A stretch of DNA of 64,000 bases from assembly GCA_950075865.1 (NCBI GenBank), contig CATMVA010000012.1:11337-75336 (forward strand). The letters are read 5' to 3'. The notes under the pieces are model-generated. The model saw only the letters and a list, made by a program, of their open reading frames with translations, ran no database searches and was not told the origin of the DNA. Shown in pieces: positions 21,112 through 32,561 of this stretch. The translations under genes and the position numbers were made by a program. This DNA is from an uncultured Oscillospiraceae bacterium (GTDB lineage Bacteria > Bacillota > Clostridia > Oscillospirales > Oscillospiraceae). How positions within the stretch are numbered: position 1 is the stretch's first letter; each line of letters opens with the position of its first letter.

Positions 21112-21896
21112 TCGACTGGATTTTGCTGGGCATCCTTTTCGCCGTGGCTCTGGTATGCTGCACCATGGGTTTCAAACGGTTCGTCTGGTTCATGTCCATT
21201 GGCTACGGCTACGCCGTGGCCGGCATCGCCATCGCCGCCCTGTGCTATGGCGCGGGAATGAAGCTGATGACCATTCCCTTGGCCATCGCTCTCCTGGTCT
21301 GCGCCGCCTACGGCCTGCGGCTGGGCACCTTCCTGCTGAAGCGGGAGACCGGCAACAAGGCCTATAAGAAGATCTTGGACGCCAAGGTGGGCAAGGAGCC
21401 CCCCATCTTCGTGAAGGCGATCATGTGGCTGATGATGGGAGTCATCTACCTGGCTGAGACCGCCGGACTCCACTTCCGCATGACCAATCGGACCCCCGAC
21501 GACCCCTGCCTCTATGCGGGCATGGTCATCATGGTCATCGGCGCCCTCATCGAAGCCCTGGCTGACAAGCAGAAGAGCGGCCAGAAATCCCGGCGCCCCG
21601 ACATGGTGGCCACCGAGGGGCTTTTCAAACTGGTGCGCTGCCCCAACTACTTCGGGGAGATCCTCTTCTGGACCGGCGTGTTCGTCTCTGGCATCACCGC
21701 CTACACCGGCGCTTTCCAGTGGATCACGGCCGTGCTGGGCTACGTGTGCATCGTCTACATCATGGTAGACGGGGCCAAGCGGATGGAAAAAGGCCATATA
21801 TCCCGGTATGGGAGCAAGCCGGAATATCAGGCCTACGCCCAAAAGACCCCCATCCTCTTCCCCTTCATCCCCCTGTATCACCTAAACAAACAGTAA
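21108..21896 (+). CDS. DUF1295 / steroid 5-alpha-reductase-like membrane protein
   Basis: Multi-TM with C-terminal LVRCPNYFGEILFWTGVF...YQAYAQKTPILFPFIP; overlaps previous gene by 4 nt. Confidence 0.75.
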   Translation: MIDWILLGILFAVALVCCTMGFKRFVWFMSIGYGYAVAGIAIAALCYGAGMKLMTIPLAIALLVCAAYGLRLGTFLLKRETGNKAYKKILDAKVGKEPPIFVKAIMWLMMGVIYLAETAGLHFRMTNRTPDDPCLYAGMVIMVIGALIEALADKQKSGQKSRRPDMVATEGLFKLVRCPNYFGEILFWTGVFVSGITAYTGAFQWITAVLGYVCIVYIMVDGAKRMEKGHISRYGSKPEYQAYAQKTPILFPFIPLYHLNKQ

Positions 21897-21930
21897 GCGC
21901 CCCACCACATAGAGAGAAGGAGAATGCGGT

Positions 21931-22227
21931 ATGAAAGATTTTTCCGTCCCCATGGCCCTGGTGGACTTTATCCCCGTGATCCTGTTCACCGTCTCAGCCG
22001 TTATGCTCCAGCGGGACCTGTACAACAAAATGAGCAAGGGAGCCTTTGCCCTCTTTGCCCTTGCCTTTATCTGCTCGCTGTGCATGGGCTACCTCTCCAC
22101 CAAGGACTTCGCCCAGGCCGCCATGAACTGGCTGGCCGAGGGGATCAATGTGGCAGGCCAGCTTGCCCTGTTCCTGGGCGTCCTCAGTCTCCACAAAGCC
22201 GGACTGTCCAAAGCCCAGTCCGCCTGA
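21931..22227 (+). CDS. Small membrane protein, unknown function
   Basis: 98 aa with hydrophobic helices; same operon direction. Confidence 0.6.
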   Translation: MKDFSVPMALVDFIPVILFTVSAVMLQRDLYNKMSKGAFALFALAFICSLCMGYLSTKDFAQAAMNWLAEGINVAGQLALFLGVLSLHKAGLSKAQSA

Positions 22228-22230
22228 CCC

Positions 22231-22274
22231 GCACATAAAAGGCGCCTCCCGGGAGGGAGGCGCCTTTTATGTGC
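22231..22274. terminator. Bidirectional Rho-independent terminator
   Basis: gcacataaaaggcgcctccc-gg-gagggaggcgccttttatgtgc. Confidence 0.88.
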
Positions 22275-22281
22275 CCTGCAC

Positions 22282-23940
22282 TTATTTTTCGTTCTGAACG
22301 GCCGTGCGGAGGGGCGGAATGAACTGCATCTTCCGGCTCACCACCCCGGGCAGGATGATCTTTCCATCCACCGGCTCCACCCCAAAGGCCTCCCTCAGTA
22401 GCTCCTTTGCCCCCTTGCCATAGCACAGCACCCGGCTGGACTCGCCCGGGGTGTCGGTCAGCAGGTAGAAAAGCAGAGACACCCCCTGTTCCCCCGCCGC
22501 CTCGGGCAAATAAGGCGCCAGCAGCTCCTCGGCAGCCTTCCGGGATTTCTCGGTCATAAAGTTGGCCTGCCCCACACCGAAACGCCGCTGGCCAAACTGG
22601 AAGATCTTGAAATCGGACTGAAACACCTCGGCAGCCGTCCGCCCGGTCAGGTCTCCCCCCGCCTCAAACATCTGCTCGGCGTACGCGTCGATGTCCTCCT
22701 CCGCCAACTGGGCCAGGGTTCTGGCAGCGGCCACATCCGCCGGCGTGCAGGTGGGGGAGCGAAATTTCAGGGTGTCGGACAGGATGGCCGACAGGAGCAG
22801 CCCGGCGATCTGCCTGGGGGGTGTGACCCCCTTTTCCTGGCACATCTGATAGACGATGGTGGCCGTGCAGCCCACGGGCACATTGCGGAAATAGACCGGC
22901 CCGTCGGTCTCCAGCGCCCCGATACGGTGGTGGTCAATGATCTCTAAGATCTCGGCCTGCTCAATGCCATCCACCGCCTGGGTCCGCTCGTTGTGGTCCA
23001 CCAGGATCACCTTCTTGGAGCGCAGGTTCAGGTAGTTCCGGCGGGAGATCATGCCGCAGTACTTCCCCTCCTCGTCCAGCACGGGGAAATACTGAAGCCG
23101 GACGCTGGCCATCACTTTCTCCACATCCTCCAAAGGGGTGGTCAGGTCGAAACGAAACAGCCCGGAGCTCTTCATCAGATGCCGCACCGGCGCGGCGGTG
23201 GACACCAGCCGGGCGGCCGCGTAAGTATCATAGTGGGTGGTGATGACCGCGCAGCCTTTGTCCCGGGCATAGCTCAGGATGGTACTGGGCACCGTGGAGC
23301 CGCAGCAGACCACGATGCAGGCCGCCCCGCTCTCAATGGCGCAGAGCTGGACCTCGTACCGGTTGGACAGCAGCACCAGGTCACCGGGCTGGATCACGCC
23401 GTCCATGGCCTCGGGGCTGGTGCCGATATGAAGATGCCCCTTCACCCGGTCCTCCGCGTCCCCCACCAGCAGTTCCCCCTCCAGGGTGGAGATCAGGTTG
23501 GCGTAGGCCGTGTTGGCTGCCGCCAGGATATTGGTGTCCAGCAGATCCATGTTGGCGTTGGCGATGTCCTTTACCGCGATGACCCCCAGCAGTTCCTTCT
23601 CCTGATTGGTCACGCAGAGGGTGTCCACCTCCTCGTCCCGCATCATGGTCCACACGGCCCGGACGCTCATCTCCGGATCAATGCCCGGTTCCCGCCGGAT
23701 CTCCATATCCCGGACCTGGGGGCTCACATCGGTGCAGATCTGAGGGGGCGCCACCCCCAGATGGCTCAGCACAAACTCGGTCTCCCGGTTCAGCGCCCCG
23801 GCCCGGAAGGCGCAGTAGTCGGTGCCGCTGCCCTCCTGATTCTTGAGCCAGGCGTAGGCCAGTGCCGAACAGATGGAGTCGGTATCGGGATTCTTGTGTC
23901 CAATGACATAGATCGGATGCTTCGCTTCCTGCTTCGCCAT
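22282..23940 (-). CDS. Putative manganese-dependent inorganic diphosphatase (family II, with CBS/DRTGG insert)
   Basis: IGHKNPDTDSICSALAYAWLK; IIDHHRIGALETDGPVYFRNVPVGCTATIV. Confidence 0.88.
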   Translation of the reverse strand: MAKQEAKHPIYVIGHKNPDTDSICSALAYAWLKNQEGSGTDYCAFRAGALNRETEFVLSHLGVAPPQICTDVSPQVRDMEIRREPGIDPEMSVRAVWTMMRDEEVDTLCVTNQEKELLGVIAVKDIANANMDLLDTNILAAANTAYANLISTLEGELLVGDAEDRVKGHLHIGTSPEAMDGVIQPGDLVLLSNRYEVQLCAIESGAACIVVCCGSTVPSTILSYARDKGCAVITTHYDTYAAARLVSTAAPVRHLMKSSGLFRFDLTTPLEDVEKVMASVRLQYFPVLDEEGKYCGMISRRNYLNLRSKKVILVDHNERTQAVDGIEQAEILEIIDHHRIGALETDGPVYFRNVPVGCTATIVYQMCQEKGVTPPRQIAGLLLSAILSDTLKFRSPTCTPADVAAARTLAQLAEEDIDAYAEQMFEAGGDLTGRTAAEVFQSDFKIFQFGQRRFGVGQANFMTEKSRKAAEELLAPYLPEAAGEQGVSLLFYLLTDTPGESSRVLCYGKGAKELLREAFGVEPVDGKIILPGVVSRKMQFIPPLRTAVQNEK

Positions 23941-24099
23941 GATCAACACTTCCTTCTTGTATCCTTTATTTTTAATTATAGCACAAATTCCCTTTTCATT
24001 TCAACCGTATGCCCGTATTTCCCCAAGTTCTGGTTGAAACAGGGCCAAAACCATGGTACAATAAACAAAAATGCCTCCTTCAGGAAGGTGGATACGCGT

Positions 24100-25902
24100 A
24101 TGAGCGAAGAGAGAAGGATCTACCGGGACTACCTCCTTGCCCGCGGCGAGGGTCCAGACCGCCGGATCACCTACGTCAGCCCCGAGCTCTGCCAGGTCCT
24201 GGGCGTCAGCGCCGGGGACCTGCTGGACCGGGATCCTGCCGCCGTGCTTCGGGGCCGCGCCATGTCCGAAGCCCCCCTCCCCGACGGTCAGTCCATCCTG
24301 GTCCTGGAGAGCAACACCCTCACCGACGAGCTGCGCCAGGTGAACTTTGCCCTCCAGCAGGCCCTCCAGGCGGCCGAAGCGGCCAACGAAGCCAAATCCA
24401 GCTTCCTGTCCAACATGAGCCACGACATCCGCACCCCCATGAACGCCATCATCGGCATGACCAACATCGCCCTGAACCACTCGGACGAAAAGCGCCGGGT
24501 CCTGGACTGCCTTAAAAAGATCCAGACAGCCTCCAACCATCTTCTCAGCCTGATCAACGACGTGCTGGACATGTCCCGCATCGACAGCGGCAAAGCCACC
24601 ATCACCGAGGAGGAATTCTCCTTGGCCGACTTGGTCCACGACCTGAACCTGATGCTCCGTCCCCAAGCCGAGGCCAAGTCCCACACCCTGACCCTGGATG
24701 TGACCGGTATCCTCCAGGAAGAGCTTATCGGAGATGTTCTGTATCTCCGGCAGATCTTCGTCAACATTATCGGCAATGCCGTCAAATACACCCCAGACGG
24801 CGGCCTGATCCAGGTCGCCTTCTCCTCCCGTCCGGGGGAGAACCCCCGGCAGATCCTTCTTGACTTTTCCTGCAAGGACAACGGCATCGGCATGAGTCCG
24901 GAGTTCCTCCAGCGGGTCTTCCTGCCCTTTGAGCGGGCCCAAAACACTACTCTGGGCAAGGTGGAAGGCACCGGCCTGGGCATGGCCATCACCAAGAGCT
25001 TGGTGGAGCAGATGGGCGGCTCCATCCATGTGGAGAGCGAACTGGGGCAGGGCAGCCTATTCACTGTCAGTATTCCCCTAAGCGCTGAGACATCCGGCGA
25101 AAATACCGACGCCCTCATAGGCAGGACCATCCTGGTAGTCCAGCCCGGTGACCCCCATGCCGACTTTATCCGGGAATGCCTGACTCAGAGCGGCGCCACA
25201 GTCGTCGTCCTCCCCTCGGGCACCGAAGCGGTCACTTGGCTCACCCAGGCCCAGGTAGAAGGCAGCGCCCCCTACGCCGTCCTGCTGGGCAGTGCCATTG
25301 ACGAGGCCGTCGTCCTGGACCTGGCCAGCCACCTGCGCAACCAACTGGGGAACCACGTGCCCATCCTGCTCCTGTCTGACCGGGACTGGGGTCCCATAGA
25401 ATACGCCGCCCAGCGTGCCGGCGTCACCGGCTTCATCCCCTGTCCCCTCTTCCGGGGCCGCCTGCTCCACGCCCTGTGCGGCACCCCCACTCAGGCTGGC
25501 GACGAGGAGCAGAACGATTTCAGCGACATGCGCATCCTGCTGGCCGAAGACAATCTCCTCAACCGGGAGATCGCTCTGGAACTCATCGGGGAGACCGGCG
25601 CCCACATCGACACCGCTGAGGACGGCCAGCAGGCCCTGGATGCCTTCGCTGCCTCAGCCGAAGGTTTTTATGACCTGATCCTGATGGACATCCAAATGCC
25701 GGTCATGGACGGCTGCGAGGCCACTCGACGGATCCGTGCCCTGGACCGCTCCGACGCCAAGACCGTGACCATCGCTGCCATGACGGCCAACGCCTTTGCT
25801 GAGGACGTCCAGAAGACCCGGCAGGCCGGCATGAACGAGCACCTGTCCAAACCCATCGACTTCAAATACGTGGAGGAGCTGCTGCGTCATTGCCGCCGCT
25901 GA
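24100..25902 (+). CDS. Hybrid sensor histidine kinase / response regulator
   Basis: FLSNMSHDIRTPMNAIIGMT (HisKA), DNGIGMSPEF...GTGLGMAI (HATPase), C-terminal REC RILLAEDNLLNREIALELI...LILMDIQMPVMDG. Confidence 0.9.
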   Translation: MSEERRIYRDYLLARGEGPDRRITYVSPELCQVLGVSAGDLLDRDPAAVLRGRAMSEAPLPDGQSILVLESNTLTDELRQVNFALQQALQAAEAANEAKSSFLSNMSHDIRTPMNAIIGMTNIALNHSDEKRRVLDCLKKIQTASNHLLSLINDVLDMSRIDSGKATITEEEFSLADLVHDLNLMLRPQAEAKSHTLTLDVTGILQEELIGDVLYLRQIFVNIIGNAVKYTPDGGLIQVAFSSRPGENPRQILLDFSCKDNGIGMSPEFLQRVFLPFERAQNTTLGKVEGTGLGMAITKSLVEQMGGSIHVESELGQGSLFTVSIPLSAETSGENTDALIGRTILVVQPGDPHADFIRECLTQSGATVVVLPSGTEAVTWLTQAQVEGSAPYAVLLGSAIDEAVVLDLASHLRNQLGNHVPILLLSDRDWGPIEYAAQRAGVTGFIPCPLFRGRLLHALCGTPTQAGDEEQNDFSDMRILLAEDNLLNREIALELIGETGAHIDTAEDGQQALDAFAASAEGFYDLILMDIQMPVMDGCEATRRIRALDRSDAKTVTIAAMTANAFAEDVQKTRQAGMNEHLSKPIDFKYVEELLRHCRR

Positions 25903-25920
25903 GCCCGGGGAGGGACCGCC

Positions 25921-27762
25921 GTGGAGCCCTATCAGGAAAAATACATTCAAAATTGCCGGACCTATCAGGAGTTGACTGCCCTTGACCTTCTGAACTGGTC
26001 CTCCTTTGACGCGGCCATGGAGCAGTTCCGCCGGGCTGGGCTTCTAGCCGAAGAGAATACCATCCTTCTTCAAGAGAAGCTCCTTCCTGTTCTGGACCAG
26101 CTTTACGAGCAGGATGATGGGACCCTGACCTGTCTGGAGGAATTCGCAGATACCCTCACCGCCGGCCGGCAGCCTCTGGACCTGGCCCTGGCCGAGCAGC
26201 TCCACACAGCCCTTCTCAACGTCCACCGCCGGAGCAAACGCAGGGAGCGGATCATCAAAGCCCTCTACAAGCTGGGTATGGTACGCTACCAGACCTGGAA
26301 CATGCTCACCGGCATTGACGGTCCCACCGCCGAGCAGTACACCGCCCGGATGCGCTACTGCTTCGCTGAGGCATCGGGCTATCTCAAATACTATCAGGAA
26401 TTTGACGAGGAGACTCTCAGCTATATCCTCCGTTCCCTCGCCAACATCTACTTGGGAAGCTTTGCCGACTGGCGGGAACGGCTTGGTGTGGTACGTCACA
26501 CCATGCAGGTCTTTACCGACGACCGCTACCGTGCTGCCGCCCCCGGCCTTCCCTGGGAGCGGTATATGGACGCGGTCCACCGCCAGATGCTCAGCGTGCT
26601 CCCCCACTCCTTTCCCGAGGGCAACCTTTCCCCCGACGAAGTGGAAGACGTGATGGACTCCGCCCTGCTGATCTACGAGCGCCAGCTCCAACAAGCCGCC
26701 CAGGAGGCCAAGGACCTGGAGGCCTCCCGTCTCCTCCCCTACTCCCGCATCGAGTTTTCCTGCGGCCTGATCTCCAAGGAGGCCTTTCTCTCCTACATGG
26801 AGGAGCTGATGGATGCCGCCGCCCCCGCCCGGTTTGACAGCGATACCAGCTACCGGATCATCTCCATGCCCGCTTTCTATGTCCAGTACCTCCTCCAGAT
26901 GCCCGGGCTGATCCCCCCCCGCCGGAAGTACATCGACCAGCTCTATGCCCGGATGCTGGACTATATCCGGACCATCCCCGCCGCCGAGGTGAGCGAGGCC
27001 ACCTACCTCCACATGCGTCAGACCCTCAGCGTGTTCCTGGAGCAAGAGGGGGGGCTGCCCTACCTGGAGCTGGCCCGGAGCATGATGCTTTGGCTGGCCC
27101 CCGAGCTTTACGCCCACGGCTATGCGGTGGGTCGAATGGCCCAGGTCCTCAGCCAGGCCATCCTCTCCGGCGAGCCGGGTTACTTTGATGACATTCCCCA
27201 GATAGCCGCCCTCGCCGGCCGGTTGGAGAAGCTCCGCGCTGTCTCCAAGCTGAGCTTTACTGCCGGGATCCTCCACGACATCGGCAAGCTGAGCTTCACC
27301 TCTCTTTACGACCACGCGGGCCGGCAGCTCCTCTCCAGTGAGGCCGAGGCCCTCCGCCTCCATACCGAGACCGCCCGACGGCTCCAAAACTACCCTTCCA
27401 CCGAGCTTTACGCCGATGCCGCCCGGGGTCATCACCGCTGGTATGACGGCAGCGGCGGCTTCCCCGAGGACTTCCGCCGCCAGGAGAGCGCCACCCGGGC
27501 CTTGGTGGATGTGATCGCCCTATCCAACTTTCTGGACAGTGAACCGGACAATGCCAAGCTCCCCTATCACACCAGCCCCTTCGAAGACCGGGTCCGGGAA
27601 GCACTTCGCCTGGAAGGCCGCCGCTTCTCCCCCCTGGTCACGGTCTGCCTCAGGGACCCGTCGGTGCTGGAGCAGCTGAAAACTCTCTACGAAACCGGCC
27701 GCCGGGAGGGCTACGACTACTGCTTCCGCCACGCCCTGGGCACCGCGGAGCAGCCCGGCTGA
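25921..27762 (+). CDS. HD / HD-GYP-like domain protein (GTG start)
   Basis: C-terminal GILHDIGKLSF...HTETARRLQNYP...GHHRWYDGSGGFPEDF. Confidence 0.75.
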   Translation: MEPYQEKYIQNCRTYQELTALDLLNWSSFDAAMEQFRRAGLLAEENTILLQEKLLPVLDQLYEQDDGTLTCLEEFADTLTAGRQPLDLALAEQLHTALLNVHRRSKRRERIIKALYKLGMVRYQTWNMLTGIDGPTAEQYTARMRYCFAEASGYLKYYQEFDEETLSYILRSLANIYLGSFADWRERLGVVRHTMQVFTDDRYRAAAPGLPWERYMDAVHRQMLSVLPHSFPEGNLSPDEVEDVMDSALLIYERQLQQAAQEAKDLEASRLLPYSRIEFSCGLISKEAFLSYMEELMDAAAPARFDSDTSYRIISMPAFYVQYLLQMPGLIPPRRKYIDQLYARMLDYIRTIPAAEVSEATYLHMRQTLSVFLEQEGGLPYLELARSMMLWLAPELYAHGYAVGRMAQVLSQAILSGEPGYFDDIPQIAALAGRLEKLRAVSKLSFTAGILHDIGKLSFTSLYDHAGRQLLSSEAEALRLHTETARRLQNYPSTELYADAARGHHRWYDGSGGFPEDFRRQESATRALVDVIALSNFLDSEPDNAKLPYHTSPFEDRVREALRLEGRRFSPLVTVCLRDPSVLEQLKTLYETGRREGYDYCFRHALGTAEQPG

Positions 27763-27774
27763 ACCCCACAAGAA

Positions 27775-27808
27775 AAGCGCGCGGAGAAGCTTCTCCGCGC
27801 GCTTTTTG
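27775..27808. terminator. Rho-independent terminator
   Basis: aaagcgcgcggagaagcttctccgcgcgcttttt. Confidence 0.85.
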
Positions 27809-27824
27809 CTCCCTTACGGCTTCC

Positions 27825-29309
<1,485 letters not shown>

Positions 29310-31187
29310 TTACGCAATGGTGGAGAGCAGAGGCTCCCCGGTCTTGACGGACTTGTCGGTCATCTCCACCACGTCGGTGAACTCGTCGGCGTTGGTCACC
29401 AGCACGGGGGTGTCCATCACAAAGCCCTTGGCCTTCATGCCCTCCAGGTCGAAGGTGATGAGCTTCTGGCCCTTCTTCACGGCCTCCCCCTGCTTCACGT
29501 GGGCGGTAAAGCCCTCCCCGTTCAGCCGGACCGTGTTCATGCCGATGTGGATGAGCACGGTGCATCCGCTCTCCGAGGTAAGGCCGATGGCGTGGCAGGT
29601 GTGGAACAGGTTCTCCACCACCCCGTCAAAGGGAGCGCAGATGGTCCCCTCGGTGGGCACGATGACCGCCCCCTTGCCCAGCACCTCGGTGGCAAAGGCC
29701 TCGTCCTCACATTCGGCAAGGGGCTTCACGGCTCCGGAGACAGGAGCAAACACGGTGACATTCCGGGCGGCCTTCTCGTTCTTGGCGGCCTGGGCCTCCA
29801 TCTTTTTCACGGCTTTTTCGGGGATGGCAGCAGCGGTCCCGGTGCCGTCCTCATCCTTATACAGTACATAGGCTACAGCAAAGGAGAACAGGAAAGGTAC
29901 AATAACAGCCAGGGCAATACCCAGGAAGTTGGTTCCGCCGGTGGGATTGACCATTCCCAGCAGGCCGATTACGCCCATACCCGTATAGGTGTACATAAAG
30001 ATATTGAAAATGCCGATAAACAGGCCGCCGATGGCGCCGCCCACACAGGAGATGGCGAACATCTTGATCCGGGGCAGGGTGACGCCGTAGATGGCGGGCT
30101 CGGTGACGCCGAAGACACCCGAGAAGAAGGCAGGCAGGGCCACATCCTTCAGCTTCTTATCCTTGGTCTTGAGATAGATGGCCAGCACCACGCCGATCTG
30201 GGCAAAGCAGGGAATGGAGGTAAAGGCCAGCAGCTGGACCGGGATCCCCTGCATCAGGTCCATAAAAGAGAACATAACCAGCATGCCGTGGACTCCGAAC
30301 AGCACAAAGATCTGCCACAGGCCACCCACCAGAATGCCTGCGATAATGGGCGAGAAGCCGAAGATGGTGTTGATCACCGTGCTGATCCCTACCCCCACCA
30401 TGTTGGCGAAGGGCCCCACAAAGGCAAAACCAAGGGGGATCATGATCGCCATGACCAGCGCCGGGGCCAGAAAGCTGCGCACCACATCAGGAATGATCTT
30501 GTTCAGGAACTTATAGACAGGGGCCGACAGGCACACCACAAAAATGACCGGCAGGAAGGTGGAGGTGTAGGTGGCGTTGACCACAAATCCAAAGAGGTTC
30601 AAGTCCACCCCCTGAATGGTGGGGTAGAGCATACCGGCGGCAATGATAAAGCCCAGCACCGGGTCCATTCCCATCTTTTTTCCCACATGATAGCCCAGCA
30701 GTAGGGGCATGAACCAGAAAAAGGCGTCAGCAATGGCGCTCATCAGAACATAGGGTCCGCTGTTGATGTCCACCCCCGCCATGGTGGCGATGGCCAGCAC
30801 GCCCTTCAGAATACCGGACGCGCACAGGATATTCAGGGTAGGCCCCATGGCAGCCATGACCACATCCAGAGCCCGCAGGAAAATATTTTTCTTCTTCCCT
30901 CCGGCGTTTCCCTGAGGTCCGCCGGCTTCATCCGCGGCGATCCCCAACTCTTTGCACACGTCCTCATAGACAAAATGAACGTGTTCGCCGATGACCACCA
31001 TGTACTCACCGCCGCCCCGGACCACCGTGATGACCCCCTCCCGGTTTTTCAGGTAGTCGGTGTCTGCTTTGCCCTCGTCGTTCAGGGTGAAGCGGAGCCG
31101 GGTGATGCAGTGGCGCAGGCTGGACACATTCTCCTTGCCGCCCACATGGGCGACAATGTCTTTTGCTAACTCAGTGTACTTTCCCAT
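29310..31187 (-). CDS. Beta-glucoside PTS transporter subunit IIBCA
   Basis: EIIB VSSLRHCITRLRF, EIIC TM domain, EIIA GCTVLIHIGMNTVRLNGEGF. Confidence 0.93.
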   Translation of the reverse strand: MGKYTELAKDIVAHVGGKENVSSLRHCITRLRFTLNDEGKADTDYLKNREGVITVVRGGGEYMVVIGEHVHFVYEDVCKELGIAADEAGGPQGNAGGKKKNIFLRALDVVMAAMGPTLNILCASGILKGVLAIATMAGVDINSGPYVLMSAIADAFFWFMPLLLGYHVGKKMGMDPVLGFIIAAGMLYPTIQGVDLNLFGFVVNATYTSTFLPVIFVVCLSAPVYKFLNKIIPDVVRSFLAPALVMAIMIPLGFAFVGPFANMVGVGISTVINTIFGFSPIIAGILVGGLWQIFVLFGVHGMLVMFSFMDLMQGIPVQLLAFTSIPCFAQIGVVLAIYLKTKDKKLKDVALPAFFSGVFGVTEPAIYGVTLPRIKMFAISCVGGAIGGLFIGIFNIFMYTYTGMGVIGLLGMVNPTGGTNFLGIALAVIVPFLFSFAVAYVLYKDEDGTGTAAAIPEKAVKKMEAQAAKNEKAARNVTVFAPVSGAVKPLAECEDEAFATEVLGKGAVIVPTEGTICAPFDGVVENLFHTCHAIGLTSESGCTVLIHIGMNTVRLNGEGFTAHVKQGEAVKKGQKLITFDLEGMKAKGFVMDTPVLVTNADEFTDVVEMTDKSVKTGEPLLSTIA

Positions 31188-31245
31188 TTGTTTTAACCTC
31201 CAGTTTTGAAAATGTTTAACAGATCATGCTTCCTTTGAAAACGGA

Positions 31246-31290
31246 AGGTCAAGCCAACTGGGAACGCAGGCTCCCATTGTCACCATCCTG
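31246..31290 (-). promoter_or_regulatory. RAT-like ribonucleic antiterminator upstream of the PTS gene
   Basis: Minus strand AGGATGGTGACAATGGGAGCC...GGCTTGACCT shares both flanks with the 32347-32380 element. Confidence 0.6.
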
Positions 31291-31389
31291 TTCCTTTTCA
31301 AAAGCTGGATCGGCCCGGGCGGTCCTCCCCTCTCTCCTTTCCTGCCGGTCTGGGCCCTTGCCGCTCCACATAGAGCGTATCAAGCGAAC

Positions 31390-32283
31390 TTAAATATCAT
31401 CCTCTTCCGGCGGAAGAGGAGCCGCTGACCCGTCAGCGGCCCGGTTGGCCTTGCTCACCACAAGACGGATGTGTATGGTAAGGTACATCAGCTCCTCCAC
31501 ATTCAAGTCGTAGCGGTACTGCTTTTTCAGAAATTCGCTGACCTTCTTGGCGCAGCGGTAAGGCTCGGCGTACTTGACGAACACGATGTCGGCCAACTCT
31601 TCGCTGGACGCCTCGGCGTACTGATCCCCCCGAAGGACCCGGCGGGCAAAAAATTTCAGGTGAGTGATAAAACGGTAGTAGTAGCTGGAGCTGGTGTCAA
31701 ACTCCATCACAAAGCTCCGCCCCACAATGTTGAGCACGTCCTGAATGATCCTGGTGATGTGGAAGGTCTCGTCGATGGTGGAGTCCTCGGCCTCGGCGTT
31801 GACGATGTGCATGGCGATGAAGGCGGCTTCGGCCTCGGGGAGCTTCTCCCCAAAGGCCTCCTCCATCATGTCCAGGGCAAGGGTGCCGATCTCAAATTCC
31901 TTCTCGTAGAACTGCTTGATCTCCCAGGTGAGGCCGTTGGTGATGGCCATTCCCTCCTTCGCCCGCTGAAGGGTGTAGTAGAGATGGTCGGCCAGGGAGA
32001 TCACCAGGCTGTCGCTGAGCTTCTGCTCCAGGGCAAGCCTGGCCATCTGGACGATCCGGTCGGAAAGCTCGATATACTCCATGGGGAGCTCGGCAAGCAG
32101 CTTTTCCAGTTGAGCGGACACCTTGCCGTCGGCGGCCGGAGTGTAGGTCTTTTCCACCAGGGCCGGGTCCAGTTCATCCCCCACCCGCTTCTTGAAGCCG
32201 ATGCCCTTACCGCAGACGATCTTTTCTTTTTTCCCGTCCATGACCACCAGTGCGTTGTTGGTCAATATCCTCTCAATTCGCAC
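31390..32283 (-). CDS. PRD-domain transcription antiterminator (BglG/LicT family)
   Basis: RIERILTNNALVVMDGKKEKIVCGKGIGFKKRVGD and two PRDs; GTG start at 32283. Confidence 0.9.
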   Translation of the reverse strand: MRIERILTNNALVVMDGKKEKIVCGKGIGFKKRVGDELDPALVEKTYTPAADGKVSAQLEKLLAELPMEYIELSDRIVQMARLALEQKLSDSLVISLADHLYYTLQRAKEGMAITNGLTWEIKQFYEKEFEIGTLALDMMEEAFGEKLPEAEAAFIAMHIVNAEAEDSTIDETFHITRIIQDVLNIVGRSFVMEFDTSSSYYYRFITHLKFFARRVLRGDQYAEASSEELADIVFVKYAEPYRCAKKVSEFLKKQYRYDLNVEELMYLTIHIRLVVSKANRAADGSAAPLPPEEDDI

Positions 32284-32299
32284 AGGGCCACACCTCCCA

Positions 32300-32351
32300 G
32301 GCAAAAATAAAGACCCATTTACTCGCACTTCAACTGTGCGGTAAACAGGTC
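32300..32351 (-). terminator. Leader terminator of antiterminator gene, overlapping RAT-like element
   Basis: Minus strand GACCTGTTTACCGCAC-agttgaa-GTGCGAGTAAATGGGTC followed by TTTATTTTT. Confidence 0.65.
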
Positions 32352-32380
32352 AAGCTCGCGTTGCCGCGATCACCATCCTC
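32347..32380 (-). promoter_or_regulatory. RAT-like ribonucleic antiterminator upstream of bglG-type gene
   Basis: Minus strand AGGATGGTGATCGCGGCAACGCGAGCTTGACCT; overlaps 5' arm of the terminator. Confidence 0.65.
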
Positions 32381-32499
32381 GTTTATCTGTCAATAACATA
32401 GCATATCCCTTCCCGCTTTTCAACCTCTTTTCTCTCCGAAAAAATATTTTAGGCGTTTTCGACAGATTTTCGCCCTCTTTTTTGTGCATAACCCACAAC

Positions 32500-32534
32500 A
32501 AAAGGCGGGGCCCACAGGCCCCGCCTTTCCATGT
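32500..32534 (-). terminator. Rho-independent terminator of the Cys-rich peptide gene
   Basis: Minus strand AAAGGCGGGGCC-tgt-GGGCCCCGCCTTTTGTTG. Confidence 0.8.
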
Positions 32535-32561
32535 CTGTGCTGTCTTAGGTATCCGGTCTTA

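Noticed and set aside
22993-24099. N-terminal extension of the histidine kinase ORF
   Set aside because: Overlaps the PPase gene antisense; real start MSEERRIYRDY at 24100.
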